A stretch of DNA of 64,000 bases, taken from positions 1-64,000 of the forward strand of contig NZ_JAGJCF010000007.1 of assembly GCF_017815135.1 (NCBI RefSeq). The letters run 5' to 3'. Below are positions 28,657 through 37,949 of this stretch, in pieces. This DNA is from Jiella mangrovi (GTDB taxonomy: Bacteria > Pseudomonadota > Alphaproteobacteria > Rhizobiales > Rhizobiaceae). A program made the translations under genes and the position numbers. Each line of letters opens with the position of its first letter. The first letter of the stretch is position 1. The notes under the pieces were generated by a model. It did not search any database. It saw only the letters and a list, made by a program, of their open reading frames with translations, and was not told where the DNA came from.

Positions 28657-31377
28657 TCATTGGGTCTTGGCGAGCGTCTTCAGCCGGTAGAGTTCCTCGA
28701 GCGCGGCTTTCGGCGAGAGAGCGTCCGGGTCGAGCGCGGCGATCGCCTCGACGAGCTTTGCCGAAGCATCCTTCTCCGCCGCAGACGCTGCGGCCGCTTC
28801 GGGTTCTTTCTCCTGCCGGTTCAGCGCCGCTGAGAACAGCGGCAGATCGTCGATGAAGGCAGTCCGCCGCGCCTGGCTGCCGCCACGCTCGAGCTCGGCG
28901 AGAACATGCCTTGCCCGCGCCACGACGGAGGCCGGCAGTCCCGCGAGCTTGGCCACCTGGATACCGTAGGAGCGATCAGCGACGCCGGCCGTCACCTCGT
29001 GCAGGAAGATCACCTCGCCCTTGTATTCCTTCACCCGCATCGTCGCGTTGCTGATCCGGGAGAGCTTCTTGGCGAGCGCCGTCATTTCGTGGAAATGGGT
29101 GGCGAAGAGGGCGCGGCAGCGATTTGCCTCATGCAGATGTTCCACGGTCGCGAAGGCGAGCGACAGGCCGTCATAGGTGGCGGTGCCGCGGCCGATCTCG
29201 TCCAGAATGACGAGGGCGCGCTCGCCGGCCTGATTGAGGATCGCTGCGGTCTCGACCATCTCCACCATGAAGGTCGAGCGCCCCTCGGCCAGATCGTCCG
29301 ACGCCCCGACCCGCGAGAACAGCCGGTCGACGACGCCGATACGGGCCTTGGCGGCCGGAACGAAGGCGCCGATCTGGGCGAGCACGGCAATGATCGCGTT
29401 CTGCCTGAGGAAGGTCGACTTGCCGCCCATGTTGGGGCCGGTCAAAAGCCAGATCGAGCCCTTGCCCCCGTCGCCCTTCGAGCCGCCCCCATTGCGGGGA
29501 GACAGATCGCAATCGTTGGCGACGAAGGGCTCGCCCGATCCCGCCTTCAGCGCCGCCTCGACCACCGGGTGCCGCCCGCCCTCGATGACGAAGGCGAGCG
29601 AATCGTCGACCAGCGGCCGGGTCCATCCGGCCTCGACGGCCATTTCGGCAAGGCCCGACGATACGTCGAGGACGGCCAGCGCCTCGGCGCCGGCGCGCAG
29701 CGCCTCGCTGGCATCGAGGATCGCCGCGCCGAGATCATCGAAGCAGGCGAGCTCGATCGCCAGAGCCTCGCTCACCGCGCCGGCGATCCGGCTTTCCAGC
29801 CCGCTCAGCTCCTCGGTCGAAAACCGCATGGCATTTGCCATGGTCTGGCGGTGGGAGAAGGTCGCGGCGTTCTCGCCCGCCATCAACACCTTGGCGTTCG
29901 CCTCGTTCGTCTCGACGAAATAGCCAAGGACGTTGTTGTATTTGATCCGCAGGCCGCGAATGCCGGTCTCGGCCACATAGCGGGCCTCGAGTTCGGCGAT
30001 CACCCGCCGCGAGTTCTCGCCAAGTGCCCGCGCCTCGTCGAGTGCGGCGATCGCCCCCTCGCGCACGAAGCCGCCATCGCGCTTTAGGGCTGGCGCGGGG
30101 TCGGCGAGATGGCTTGCAAGGGTCTGCGCAAGGTCGCGCGGCAGAGCCAGGATGGCGAGCCGGCACGCCGCCATCTCGGCCGGCAGGTCCTCGGGAAGCA
30201 TTTCACCGACGGCAAGGGCGGCGGCGAGACAGTCGCGCACGGCGGAAAGGTCGCGCGGCCCCGCCCGCCCGAGCGCCAGGCGTGAAAGCGCCCGCTCGCA
30301 ATCGGGCAGGCCGGCGAGCGCCTTGCGCAAGCCCCGCCGCAGCTCCGGCTCGTCGACGAAGAAGGCGACGGCGTCCTGGCGCGCGGAAATCGCCGCGACG
30401 TCCGTCAGCGGCGCCGCGAGGCGCGCGGCGAGCAGGCGCGCCCCCGCCCCGGTCACGGTCCGGTCGATCGTCGACAGCAGCGAGCCCTGGCGCTTGCCCG
30501 AGAGCGTCCGGGTGAGCTCCAGCGAGAAGCGCGTCGCCGGATCGATCTCCATGATGGTTCCGGCCGAGACCTGCACCGGCCGCTCCAGCATCGGCTTTGC
30601 CGCAAGCTGCGTCTTGCCGAGATAGGCGATCAGCGCGGCGGCGGCAGACAGTTCGGCCCGCGAGAAGCGGCCGAGACCTTCCAGTGTCGCGACGTCGAAG
30701 AAGCGGCAGATCCGCGCTTCGGCGGTCGCGCCGTCGAAGAAGGCCTGCGGCTCCGGCCGCACCGCCCGGCCGAAACGCTTCAGCCGCGGGGCGAAGGCCG
30801 GATCGTGGAACAGCGTGTCGGCAACCACGATCTCGCTCGGCTCGACGGCGGCGATCTCGGCCTCGATGCCGTCGGCGCCGACGGCCGAGGTGCGGAAGAT
30901 GCCGGTGGAAAGATCGGCCCAGGCCAGCGCGTAGTCCGGCGCCTCGCCGCCGCCGATCCGTGTGAGGGTCATCAGATAATTGGCGCGGCCGGGCTCCAGC
31001 AGCGCCTCTTCGGTGATCGTCCCGGGGGTGATCAGGCGCACGACGTCGCGCTTGACCACCGACTTGGCGCCGCGCTTCTTCGCCTCGGCGGGGTCCTCCA
31101 GCTGCTCGCACACCGCCACCCGGTGGCCGAGGGCGATCAGCTTCTGCAGATAGTCGTCGGCGGCGTGGATCGGCACGCCCGCCATCGGGATGTCCTCGCC
31201 CAGATGCTTGCCGCGCTTGGTCAGGGTGATGCCGAGCGCCCGCGAGGCCTCGGCCGCGTCCTCGAAGAACAGCTCGTAGAAATCGCCCATGCGGTAGAAC
31301 AGCAGGCAATCGGGATTGGCCGCCTTGATCTCGATATACTGGGCCATCATCGGCGTCGGGGCGGCGTCGCTGGTCAT
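28657..31377 (-). CDS. mutS: DNA mismatch repair protein MutS
   Basis: 906 residues; recognises base mismatches and loops and, with MutL, starts repair. Domain I carries the mismatch-wedge region [18 protein letters not shown] (the Phe-x-Glu of GDFYEL), then connector, lever/clamp, and the ABC-type ATPase with Walker [11 protein letters not shown] (about 685) and [16 protein letters not shown]. The ATG at 31377 ([14 protein letters not shown]) is chosen; the frame upstream to 31551 is arginine/proline-rich and non-conserved. Confidence 0.97.
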   Translation of the reverse strand: MTSDAAPTPMMAQYIEIKAANPDCLLFYRMGDFYELFFEDAAEASRALGITLTKRGKHLGEDIPMAGVPIHAADDYLQKLIALGHRVAVCEQLEDPAEAKKRGAKSVVKRDVVRLITPGTITEEALLEPGRANYLMTLTRIGGGEAPDYALAWADLSTGIFRTSAVGADGIEAEIAAVEPSEIVVADTLFHDPAFAPRLKRFGRAVRPEPQAFFDGATAEARICRFFDVATLEGLGRFSRAELSAAAALIAYLGKTQLAAKPMLERPVQVSAGTIMEIDPATRFSLELTRTLSGKRQGSLLSTIDRTVTGAGARLLAARLAAPLTDVAAISARQDAVAFFVDEPELRRGLRKALAGLPDCERALSRLALGRAGPRDLSAVRDCLAAALAVGEMLPEDLPAEMAACRLAILALPRDLAQTLASHLADPAPALKRDGGFVREGAIAALDEARALGENSRRVIAELEARYVAETGIRGLRIKYNNVLGYFVETNEANAKVLMAGENAATFSHRQTMANAMRFSTEELSGLESRIAGAVSEALAIELACFDDLGAAILDASEALRAGAEALAVLDVSSGLAEMAVEAGWTRPLVDDSLAFVIEGGRHPVVEAALKAGSGEPFVANDCDLSPRNGGGSKGDGGKGSIWLLTGPNMGGKSTFLRQNAIIAVLAQIGAFVPAAKARIGVVDRLFSRVGASDDLAEGRSTFMVEMVETAAILNQAGERALVILDEIGRGTATYDGLSLAFATVEHLHEANRCRALFATHFHEMTALAKKLSRISNATMRVKEYKGEVIFLHEVTAGVADRSYGIQVAKLAGLPASVVARARHVLAELERGGSQARRTAFIDDLPLFSAALNRQEKEPEAAAASAAEKDASAKLVEAIAALDPDALSPKAALEELYRLKTLAKTQ

Positions 31378-31744
31378 CGGCCGGGTGTCACCTCGTCGTG
31401 CGATCGGGAATACTGGCCGGCCCCCGACATTGCGCCGAGGGTCCCGTCTGCCGGCCAGCGGACATGGCGAATCGCTATCGGGGCAGCGATCGGCACGCAA
31501 GCGGGGCGAGACGATCATCCCCGCCATTCCATCGATGCGGCAGCCCGCCACCGCCCGAAATCGACAAAGGCTTCACGCCCCTTCAAGACAATGGGCGTAA
31601 CGACCATCTTCAGGCAAAGGCAGGGCCGCGCCTTGCTTTTGCCCCGTCGCTCAGCTTCCGTTCATCGGGGCTGTGCGATTATGAGAGCGAGTTCGTCCGT
31701 GCGCCGTCGCGTTTCGGGCTCTCGAGATTGAGAGGAAAGTCCTG
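31378..31744. other. Divergent intergenic region, no gene seen
   Basis: 367 bp between mutS and the plus-strand exported protein. It must hold both promoters, but I see no clear operator, hairpin or RNA gene. Confidence 0.6.
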
Positions 31745-32050
31745 ATGCCAGCGAAAACCACGCGCCTTGCCATTGCCGCGATTTTCGGGGCCGCGATTTT
31801 CGGGCTGCAGCTTGCAATGCTCGTGCCGGCCAGCGCCGCCAACGAGAAGGTCAATGTTCTGCAATACGCGCTCGCGCATCCGACCGACAATGCCAGACTG
31901 CCGACCCCGCCGGCCCTCGGCGATTCGGTCCCCGCGTCAGTGAAGCTCCAGCGCCCCGAGGGCAGCTCGACCTTCGCCTATTTCTATTTCCGCGGTCAGC
32001 CGGTGATCGTCGACATGAAGACCCGCAGCGTCGTGCGCATCGGGGAGTGA
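31745..32050 (+). CDS. Small exported protein, DUF1236-like
   Basis: 101 residues with a signal peptide (about residues 1-32, ending LVPASAAN). The C-terminal stretch FAYFYFRGQPVIVDMKTRSVVRIG resembles the DUF1236 pattern of rhizobial periplasmic proteins, in which a short beta-hairpin ends with a 'VIVDP.TR.VV' strand. Function unknown. ATG with AGGAAAG upstream. A full copy of the dispersed repeat follows 70 bp downstream. Confidence 0.7.
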   Translation: MPAKTTRLAIAAIFGAAIFGLQLAMLVPASAANEKVNVLQYALAHPTDNARLPTPPALGDSVPASVKLQRPEGSSTFAYFYFRGQPVIVDMKTRSVVRIGE

Positions 32051-32119
32051 CGAACCTGAAGCATCGGCCCTCAAGATCGGAATCGATTTGGGAAGCCCGA
32101 TGTTTCGTTTCAGACCCTC

Positions 32120-32413
32120 GGAGCGTCCTTTCTGCGTCCACGACCCTGCACGACACGATGCTCGCGCGCCGGCCGCGACTTGCAGGAGAAGGCGCACCGT
32201 TCGACGCTTCGTCATGCTTGGGCCCCGTCCCGAGAACGACGAAGCGTTTGACGAAGTAGAAGCTTAATCGGCGCACTGGATGCTCGGGACGGGGCCCGAG
32301 CATGACGAGCGCGACAAAGGCGGACGCCTGATCCCGGAGTGCAAGGCCCTCGATATGCGCCGTTCGACGAAACTGTCATGCACTCTGGCGTCCATCCGAA
32401 CGCACGACGCTCC
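32120..32413 (+). repeat. MITE-like dispersed repeat, full copy
   Basis: About 294 bp in the convergent intergenic space between the DUF1236-like gene and olsB. The termini are inverted: GGAGCGTC at 32120-32127 and GACGCTCC at 32406-32413, with weaker pairing further in. The interior shares long blocks with 6598-6882, for example GAGAAGGCGCACC, TTCGACGCTTCGTCAT, TTAATCGGCGCACTGGATG and CTCGGGACGGGGCCCGAGCAT. The first internal hairpin has decayed (TGCTTGGG...CCCGAGAA) while the second, at about 32280-32304, is perfect. No coding capacity. Confidence 0.8.
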
Positions 32414-32478
32414 AAAGCCCGGCGCCGTCCTTCTGCCGGGCTTTGCATCATGGGGCGGCCAGGCCCGGCCCGCGCGCG

Positions 32479-33471
32479 TTACGCCGCGAAGCGGCTGGCG
32501 TCGGCGCCGTAATGGCCGACATAGCGGGGATTGATGTTCTTGCGCGGCAGGACGACGAGAACGTCCGTCGTGCCGAACTGATGATCAACGACCGCGCCCT
32601 CGCCGACATAACCGCCGAGCCTGAGATATCCTTTGAGGAGTGGCGGCAGCACGGCGAGCGCCCGGCGCGCGTCGATCTCGGCGCCTTGCGCATCGGCGAA
32701 AGTGCCGCGATGGGCATGGGCGCGCACACGCCATTCCTCCGGCGCGGCCGCATTCGCCTGAAGGAAGGCCAGCGGCGCGGCCAGCGTTTGCGGATCGGTC
32801 CCCGAAAGCGAAGCGCAGCCGAACAATACGTCGATGTCGTTGGCCAGGACATAGGCCCAGATGCCCTGCCAGAGCAGCTCGACCGTGCGCTTGCCGCGAT
32901 AGTCCTTCAAGACACAGGAGCGGCCGAGTTCGAGGAAACGCTTGCCAGGATGGCGCGCCAGCATCGGCGCGATGTCGAATTCCTGCGCCGTGTAGAAGCC
33001 GCCGGCGAGCAACGCCCGCTCGCCGCGCATCAGCCGGTAGGTGCCGACGATGCGCCGGGTGATCGGCCCGCCCCGGCTGTGGTCGACGACGAGGAGATGG
33101 TCGCAGTAACGGTCGAAACCGTCGCGATCCCGCCGTGTCATCTTCTGCAGTTTCGTGGGCTGGGCGCTCATTTCCTCGTAGAAGACCCGGTAGCGCAGCT
33201 GCTGCGCCGCCTTGACCTCACCGGCGTTGCGCGCGAGCCGCACCTCGAGATCGCCAATCCGGCCGAGCAGCGGCGACGAGGGATCGAACCGGCGCACGAA
33301 ATGCAGGATCTTGGCCGGCATCGCTCCGAAGCCGCCGGATTCGCCGTCGAACCCGATCTTGCGGAAGGAGAAGGGCAGCGACGGTTTCACGGGGCCTCCC
33401 GGTCCGCCATCAAAGGCAAGATCGCGCGCTTCGAGCGCTTCGTCCGTGATCCCGAGACTTTGTGTTGCCAT
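32479..33471 (-). CDS. olsB: L-ornithine N(alpha)-acyltransferase OlsB
   Basis: A 330-residue GNAT-type N-acyltransferase using 3-hydroxyacyl-ACP to acylate ornithine, the first step of ornithine-lipid synthesis. Family marks: VRLARNAGEVKAAQQLRYRVFYEEMSA (about 76-102), DRYCDHLLVVD, VGTYRLMRGERA, and FLELGRSCVLKDYRG (about 182-196). About 60 non-conserved N-terminal residues make it slightly longer than the roughly 300-residue rhizobial enzyme; a later start is possible. The second enzyme, OlsA, is probably the PlsC-like gene at 13 kb. Ornithine lipids replace phospholipids under phosphate limitation and aid stress resistance. Confidence 0.88.
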   Translation of the reverse strand: MATQSLGITDEALEARDLAFDGGPGGPVKPSLPFSFRKIGFDGESGGFGAMPAKILHFVRRFDPSSPLLGRIGDLEVRLARNAGEVKAAQQLRYRVFYEEMSAQPTKLQKMTRRDRDGFDRYCDHLLVVDHSRGGPITRRIVGTYRLMRGERALLAGGFYTAQEFDIAPMLARHPGKRFLELGRSCVLKDYRGKRTVELLWQGIWAYVLANDIDVLFGCASLSGTDPQTLAAPLAFLQANAAAPEEWRVRAHAHRGTFADAQGAEIDARRALAVLPPLLKGYLRLGGYVGEGAVVDHQFGTTDVLVVLPRKNINPRYVGHYGADASRFAA

Positions 33472-33635
33472 CCCTGCTCTCCATCCACCATCAGGCGTGC
33501 CACGACGATTTACGAATTTTCGGCAACGGTTTCGTGACTGAATTCAGGCAGTATGACGCTCGCTAAGCCTGCAAAACAAGTTCCGATTGCGGAATAATCG
33601 CCGTGGCTCGTTTCGTGAACTGAGAACATCGGCAG

Positions 33636-34631
33636 TCATCCCGTCATTTTCGCAACGATGCGGCCGCGGATCTTCCCGTCGATGATATCGCGCGCAGCAC
33701 CGATCAAATCGTCGAAACCGATATCGGTGGCGATCTGATCGAGAACCGACTGGTCGAGATCCTCCGACAAGCGCCGCCATGCCGCTTCCCGTCTTTCGAG
33801 CGAAGCCATAACAGAATCGATGCCGAGAAGGGAAACGCCCCTGAGGATGAAGGGGGCGACCGAGGACGGAAGTTCCATCCCCTGCGCCAGTCCGCAGGCA
33901 GCGACCGCCCCGCCGTATCTCGTCGCGGCAAGGACATTGGCCAGCGTGTGACTTCCAACCGCGTCGATGCCGGCGATCCAGCGCTCCTTGGACAAGGGCT
34001 TGCCCGGATCGGAGAGCTCGGCGCGGTCGACGATCTCGCTGGCGCCGAGCGCCTTCAGATAGTCCGCCTCCGCGGTGCGGCCGGTGACGGCGAGAACCTC
34101 CCAGCCGCGTTTGGCCAGAAGCGCGATGGCGAAAGACCCGACACCGCCCGACGCGCCGGTGACGACCGCCGGCCCGTCCTTCGGCGACAGGCCGGCCGCC
34201 TCGAGGGCGAGCACCGACAGCATCGCCGTATAGCCGGCCGTCCCGATCGCCATCGCATCGCGCGCCGAGAAGCGTTCGGGCAGTGCGACGAGCCACTCGC
34301 CCTTCAGCCGGGAAAGGCCGGCATAGGCGCCGTAATGGGTCTCGCCGACGCCCCAGCCGTTCAGCACCACTTCGTCGCCGGGCTTCCATCTGGCATTGTC
34401 AGAGCGCACGACGGTGCCGGCGAGATCGACGCCGGGGATCATCGGCCAGCGACGGACGACGGGCGATTTCCCCGTGATCGCCAGACCATCCTTGTAGTTG
34501 ACCGTGGTCGCCGCGACCTTCACGTCGACATCGCCATCCATCAGATCGTCCGGCGTCAGTTCGACGACATCGACCGACTGCTTCTTGTCGTCGTCACGCG
34601 AGATCAGGATTGCCCGGAAGGTCTCGGCCAT
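33636..34631 (-). CDS. YhdH/AcuI-type NADPH-dependent quinone oxidoreductase-like reductase
   Basis: 331-residue zinc-free medium-chain dehydrogenase/reductase. GroES-like N-terminal domain with NYKDGLAITGKSPVVRRWPMIPGVDLAGTV, then a Rossmann fold with VVTGASGGVGSFAIALLAKRGWEVLAVTGR (about 158-187) that binds NADPH. The YhdH/YhfP subgroup includes AcuI, the acrylyl-CoA reductase that detoxifies acryloyl-CoA; the NYKDGL and GWGVGETHYGAYA segments fit it. The acrylyl-CoA substrate is inferred. It is not in an obvious operon; lspA lies 98 bp downstream of its upstream flank. Confidence 0.88.
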   Translation of the reverse strand: MAETFRAILISRDDDKKQSVDVVELTPDDLMDGDVDVKVAATTVNYKDGLAITGKSPVVRRWPMIPGVDLAGTVVRSDNARWKPGDEVVLNGWGVGETHYGAYAGLSRLKGEWLVALPERFSARDAMAIGTAGYTAMLSVLALEAAGLSPKDGPAVVTGASGGVGSFAIALLAKRGWEVLAVTGRTAEADYLKALGASEIVDRAELSDPGKPLSKERWIAGIDAVGSHTLANVLAATRYGGAVAACGLAQGMELPSSVAPFILRGVSLLGIDSVMASLERREAAWRRLSEDLDQSVLDQIATDIGFDDLIGAARDIIDGKIRGRIVAKMTG

Positions 34632-34729
34632 CGTCGTCTCCCTTTTGTCGCGGCTGTCCGGATCGCGGCCGCTCGGCCATGTCCGCGCTCGTTATCTTGG
34701 TGAGGAGAAAGGGCGCCGCGCGGCCTTTG

Positions 34730-35236
34730 TCAATCGACGTCGCTGCCTGCCTTGTCCGGGCGAGCCCGGGCGCCTCCGGCGAGGATGAACTCGTCGACGA
34801 GGAGGATGACCGCCCCGACGGTGATGAAGGCATCGGCGAGATTGAAGACCGCGAAGTCGAAGGCCGGCGTGTGGAAATAGACGTAGTCGACGACATAGCC
34901 GAGGCTGACGCGGTCGATCAGATTGCCGATCGCGCCGCCGACGATGATGGCGAGACCGAAATGGGTGAGCCTGCGCCAGGCCGGGGTCTTCCACCACAGG
35001 AACAGCACGACCGCCAGAACCGCCGCGGCAAGCAGCGACAGGCCGACATCGCCGAGCCCGGCAAACATCGAGAAGGCGATGCCGGTATTGCGGGCATGAT
35101 ACAGGGCCAGAAACGGCAGGATCTCGATCGCCGAGCCGAGCGGCATGGTGGCGACGACGATCGCCTTGACCACCTGGTCGAGGACGACGGCAATGACGAC
35201 GAGTGCGAGGTTCCACACGATCAGACGAGTGTTCAT
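34730..35236 (-). CDS. lspA: Lipoprotein signal peptidase (signal peptidase II)
   Basis: 168-residue inner-membrane aspartic protease that removes signal peptides from prolipoproteins. Four membrane helices; the catalytic Asp residues are in GNLIDRVSLGYVVDYV (about 115-130) and NLADAFITVGAV (about 141-152). Its ATG overlaps the upstream RNA methyltransferase stop by 4 bp. It completes, with lnt at 18.3 kb, two of the three lipoprotein-processing steps in this window. Confidence 0.96.
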   Translation of the reverse strand: MNTRLIVWNLALVVIAVVLDQVVKAIVVATMPLGSAIEILPFLALYHARNTGIAFSMFAGLGDVGLSLLAAAVLAVVLFLWWKTPAWRRLTHFGLAIIVGGAIGNLIDRVSLGYVVDYVYFHTPAFDFAVFNLADAFITVGAVILLVDEFILAGGARARPDKAGSDVD

Positions 35237-36102
35237 AGCACGAGCGCTCCCCGGCGTGCCTCGAACAGCATGACACCCGTCGCGACGGCGAGATTGAGGC
35301 TGTCGGCGCGTCCGGCCTGCGGAATGCGAACGAGCACCGAGCAGGCGGCCGCCATTTCCTCCGAAAGCCCCGCCTGTTCGTTGCCCATGAACAGGAGCGT
35401 CGCGCCGCCGGCGTAGTCCGGTGCGCGGTAATCGACCGTCCCGGACATGTGGGTGCCGACGATCTGTCCCGTAAAACCGGCCCGCCAGTCGAGAAACTCC
35501 GCCGCCTTCGCCTTCACGACGGGGACCGCGAAGATCGAGCCCATCGTCGCCCGCACGGTCTCGAGAGAAAACGGATCGACGCAGTCGCCGACGAGGATGA
35601 CGGCTTTGGCGCCGGTCGCATCGATGGTGCGAAGGATGGTGCCGAGATTGCCGGGATCGCGCACCCGGTCGAGAGCGACGGCGACCTCTCCGGGCTGCAG
35701 CCTGATCCTCGAAATCGGCATGAGCTGGCGCCTGAAGACGCCGATCGCCGCCTGCGGATTGTCCCGCCGGGCGATCGCCTCCAGCACCTTGGCGCTCGCC
35801 TCGACGACGTCTGCGCCGAGACCGACGGCGCGCGATACGGCGCGGGTGAGCACCTCGCTGCCGCCCTGCAGCGCGGCCTTCGAAACCACGAGGGTCGCAA
35901 GATCCCAGCCGCTCTCGATCCCGTCGAGAACGAGCTTCAGCCCCTCGACGAGGAACAGTCCGGTTTCGTCGCGATGGCGCTTCTGGGCGAGCGCCCGGAT
36001 GTCCTTGACGATCGGGTTGGAGACGCTCGAAATTTCCTTGATCCGGCCGGGCGCGGCCAGCGCTCCGCCGGGTCGGCGCGAAGAATACGTCTCGTCAGTC
36101 AT
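35233..36102 (-). CDS. TrmH/SpoU-family RNA 2'-O-methyltransferase
   Basis: 289 residues. N-terminal substrate-binding region (RALAQKRHRDETGLFLVEGLKLV), then the SPOUT trefoil-knot methyltransferase domain with its three motifs: ALDRVRDPGNLGTILRTIDATGA, LLFMGNEQAGLSEEM, and IPQAGRADSLNLAVATGVMLFE. Such enzymes methylate ribose in rRNA or tRNA; the exact nucleotide cannot be read. ATG 36102 overlaps the end of the next upstream gene by 8 bp. It lies between lspA and an RlmI-like methyltransferase, forming an apparent three-gene unit. Confidence 0.9.
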   Translation of the reverse strand: MTDETYSSRRPGGALAAPGRIKEISSVSNPIVKDIRALAQKRHRDETGLFLVEGLKLVLDGIESGWDLATLVVSKAALQGGSEVLTRAVSRAVGLGADVVEASAKVLEAIARRDNPQAAIGVFRRQLMPISRIRLQPGEVAVALDRVRDPGNLGTILRTIDATGAKAVILVGDCVDPFSLETVRATMGSIFAVPVVKAKAAEFLDWRAGFTGQIVGTHMSGTVDYRAPDYAGGATLLFMGNEQAGLSEEMAAACSVLVRIPQAGRADSLNLAVATGVMLFEARRGALVL

Positions 36103-37183
36103 CGGCAATCCAGCGGCAGAAGAGCGAGGTTGAGAGGAGCCGCGGCTCGTCGCCGGCCTCGCCGATCACCAGTTCGCCCGCCTCGATCTTCCCCGAAAGG
36201 CCGCGAAAGGCTTCGCCCATCAGTGCGCCGAGAGAATAGAAGGAAGAGCGGATCGAATAGGCGGTGAGAACGATGCAATCGGGCTTTTGCGAAAGAAGTG
36301 CGCGGGTCAGGGAGACGAGATAGGGCAGGTCGTCGAAGAGCTGCCAGGTCTCGCCCTTCGGGCCGCGGCCGAATTTCGGCGGGTCGAGAAGGATGATGTC
36401 GTAGCTCTTGCCGCGTTTCACCTCGCGCTCGACATAGCGAACGGCATCCTCGCAGATCCAGCGGATCGGCTTGTCGAGGAGGCCCGCCATTTCCTGATTC
36501 TCGCGGGCCCAGCCGATCGCCTTCTTCGAGGCGTCGATATGGGTGACCTCGGCCCCGGCCCGGGCGGCGATCAGCGAGGCAAGGCCGGTATAGCCGAAAA
36601 GGTTGAGGAGGCGCGGCGTCGATCCCGCTCTGATCCGCCTTGCGATCCGGTCCTCGACGAAAGCCCAGTGCGCCGCCTGTTCGGGGAACACGCCGACATG
36701 GCGGAACGAGGTGAAACGGCCGAGATAGGAAAGCCCGTCATGGGCCATCGGCCAGGTCTCGCCGAGCGGCTCGCCGGGAAACTGCCAGCGCCCGAGGCCC
36801 TCTTCTTCCACATCTCCGGAAAAGACGGCGCTGGCGCCCTCCCAGTCCTTGGTGCCGAGGCGGCGCGGCCAGATCGCCTGGTTTTCCGGACGGCGAATGC
36901 GCAGATCGCCATAGCGCTCGAGCTTCTCGCCATCGCCGCTGTCGACGAGCTCGTAGTCCTTTCCCGGCAGAACCGTCAGGACGACCGGCGCTTCGAGGCC
37001 GGGCCTTTCGCCGACGGCAGGCGCGAGATCGAGCCGCTTTGCCGGCACGGCGGGCTCTGCCGCGCTCTGACGCGCCGGCCGCTCGCGCGGCGGCTTGTCG
37101 TCCGCGCCGCCTCGGCCCTTGGCGGGCGGGCGCCGCGCCTCGTTCGAAACGCTCGACTGCTGCGAACGGCGGCTTCGCGCCAA
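36095..37183 (-). CDS. RlmI-like class I SAM-dependent methyltransferase
   Basis: 362 residues with a basic, low-complexity N-terminus (to about 60) and a Rossmann methyltransferase core: LLNLFGYTGLASLIAARAGAEVTHIDASKKAIGWARENQ (SAM motif I, about 190-228) and DIILLDPPKFGRGPKGETW (motif IV, about 262-280). The DPPKFG motif fits the family of 23S rRNA cytosine C5 methyltransferases such as RlmI, though the PUA domain is absent. It starts at TTG 37183 with GAGGAG 8 bp upstream. Co-transcribed with the TrmH-like gene and lspA. Confidence 0.85.
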   Translation of the reverse strand: MARSRRSQQSSVSNEARRPPAKGRGGADDKPPRERPARQSAAEPAVPAKRLDLAPAVGERPGLEAPVVLTVLPGKDYELVDSGDGEKLERYGDLRIRRPENQAIWPRRLGTKDWEGASAVFSGDVEEEGLGRWQFPGEPLGETWPMAHDGLSYLGRFTSFRHVGVFPEQAAHWAFVEDRIARRIRAGSTPRLLNLFGYTGLASLIAARAGAEVTHIDASKKAIGWARENQEMAGLLDKPIRWICEDAVRYVEREVKRGKSYDIILLDPPKFGRGPKGETWQLFDDLPYLVSLTRALLSQKPDCIVLTAYSIRSSFYSLGALMGEAFRGLSGKIEAGELVIGEAGDEPRLLSTSLFCRWIADD

Positions 37184-37347
37184 GGGCGGATCTCCTCAAC
37201 TAACATTTTGCCGGCCTGCCGGCATCCCGCGGTCTCTATCGCGTCTCGAACGGCTTGGCAAAACCCGCAAAACCGTCAACTAAAGGAACGTTGCAAGACA
37301 ATGATCGCGGCCGCATGCTCGGCCGGACGCATCAGGGGAGAACCGTC

Positions 37348-37815
37348 ATGGATCTGAAGGGTGAATACCGCTTGCCGGCAAGCCGCGAAACCGTCTGGGA
37401 CAAGCTCAACGACCCGGAGGTTCTCAAACGCTGCATTCCGGGCTGCGAGGAGCTGGAAAAGACCGGCGACAACGAGATGAAGGCGACGGTCACGGCCAAG
37501 GTCGGGCCGGTGAAGGCGAAGTTCAACGGCGAGGTGCGCCTGGAAAACATGAACCCGCCCGAGAGCTACTCGATCGTCGGCGAGGGCAAGGGCGGCATTG
37601 CCGGCTTTGCCAAGGGTGGCGCGGACGTCCATCTCGCCGAGGACGGCGCCGAGACCATCCTGACCTACGAGGTCAGCGCCCAGGTCGGCGGCAAGCTCGC
37701 CCAGCTCGGCGGGCGACTGATCGATTCCTCGGCCAAGAAGCTGTCCGGCCAGTTCTTCGACAACTTCGCCAAGGAGGTCGAGGCGGCCGAACAGGGCCAA
37801 GCCGTCGAGACGTGA
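37348..37815 (+). CDS. CoxG-family SRPBCC-fold protein
   Basis: 155 residues beginning MDLKGEYRLPASRETVWDKLNDPEVLKRCIPGCEELEK, the standard CoxG (carbon monoxide dehydrogenase subunit G, SRPBCC hydrophobic-pocket) N-terminus. The core VGPVKAKFNGEVRLENMNPPESY and the C-terminal QVGGKLAQLGGRLIDSSAKKLSGQFFDNF match as well. The start has GGGGAG upstream. No CO dehydrogenase subunits are nearby, so the role is more general, perhaps membrane recruitment or assembly of a molybdoenzyme; that is inference. Confidence 0.88.
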   Translation: MDLKGEYRLPASRETVWDKLNDPEVLKRCIPGCEELEKTGDNEMKATVTAKVGPVKAKFNGEVRLENMNPPESYSIVGEGKGGIAGFAKGGADVHLAEDGAETILTYEVSAQVGGKLAQLGGRLIDSSAKKLSGQFFDNFAKEVEAAEQGQAVET

Positions 37816-37949
37816 CGACGCGGCACTGAGATCAGAAGACACACGGCGATGGGCTCGGTCTCGTTAGGACTTTTCGGCCAGACTGGCGTGTATGTATGGA
37901 ACCCAGCGGGCTGCTCGAGACAGCTGAACGCGATGGCCAAGATGCGACC

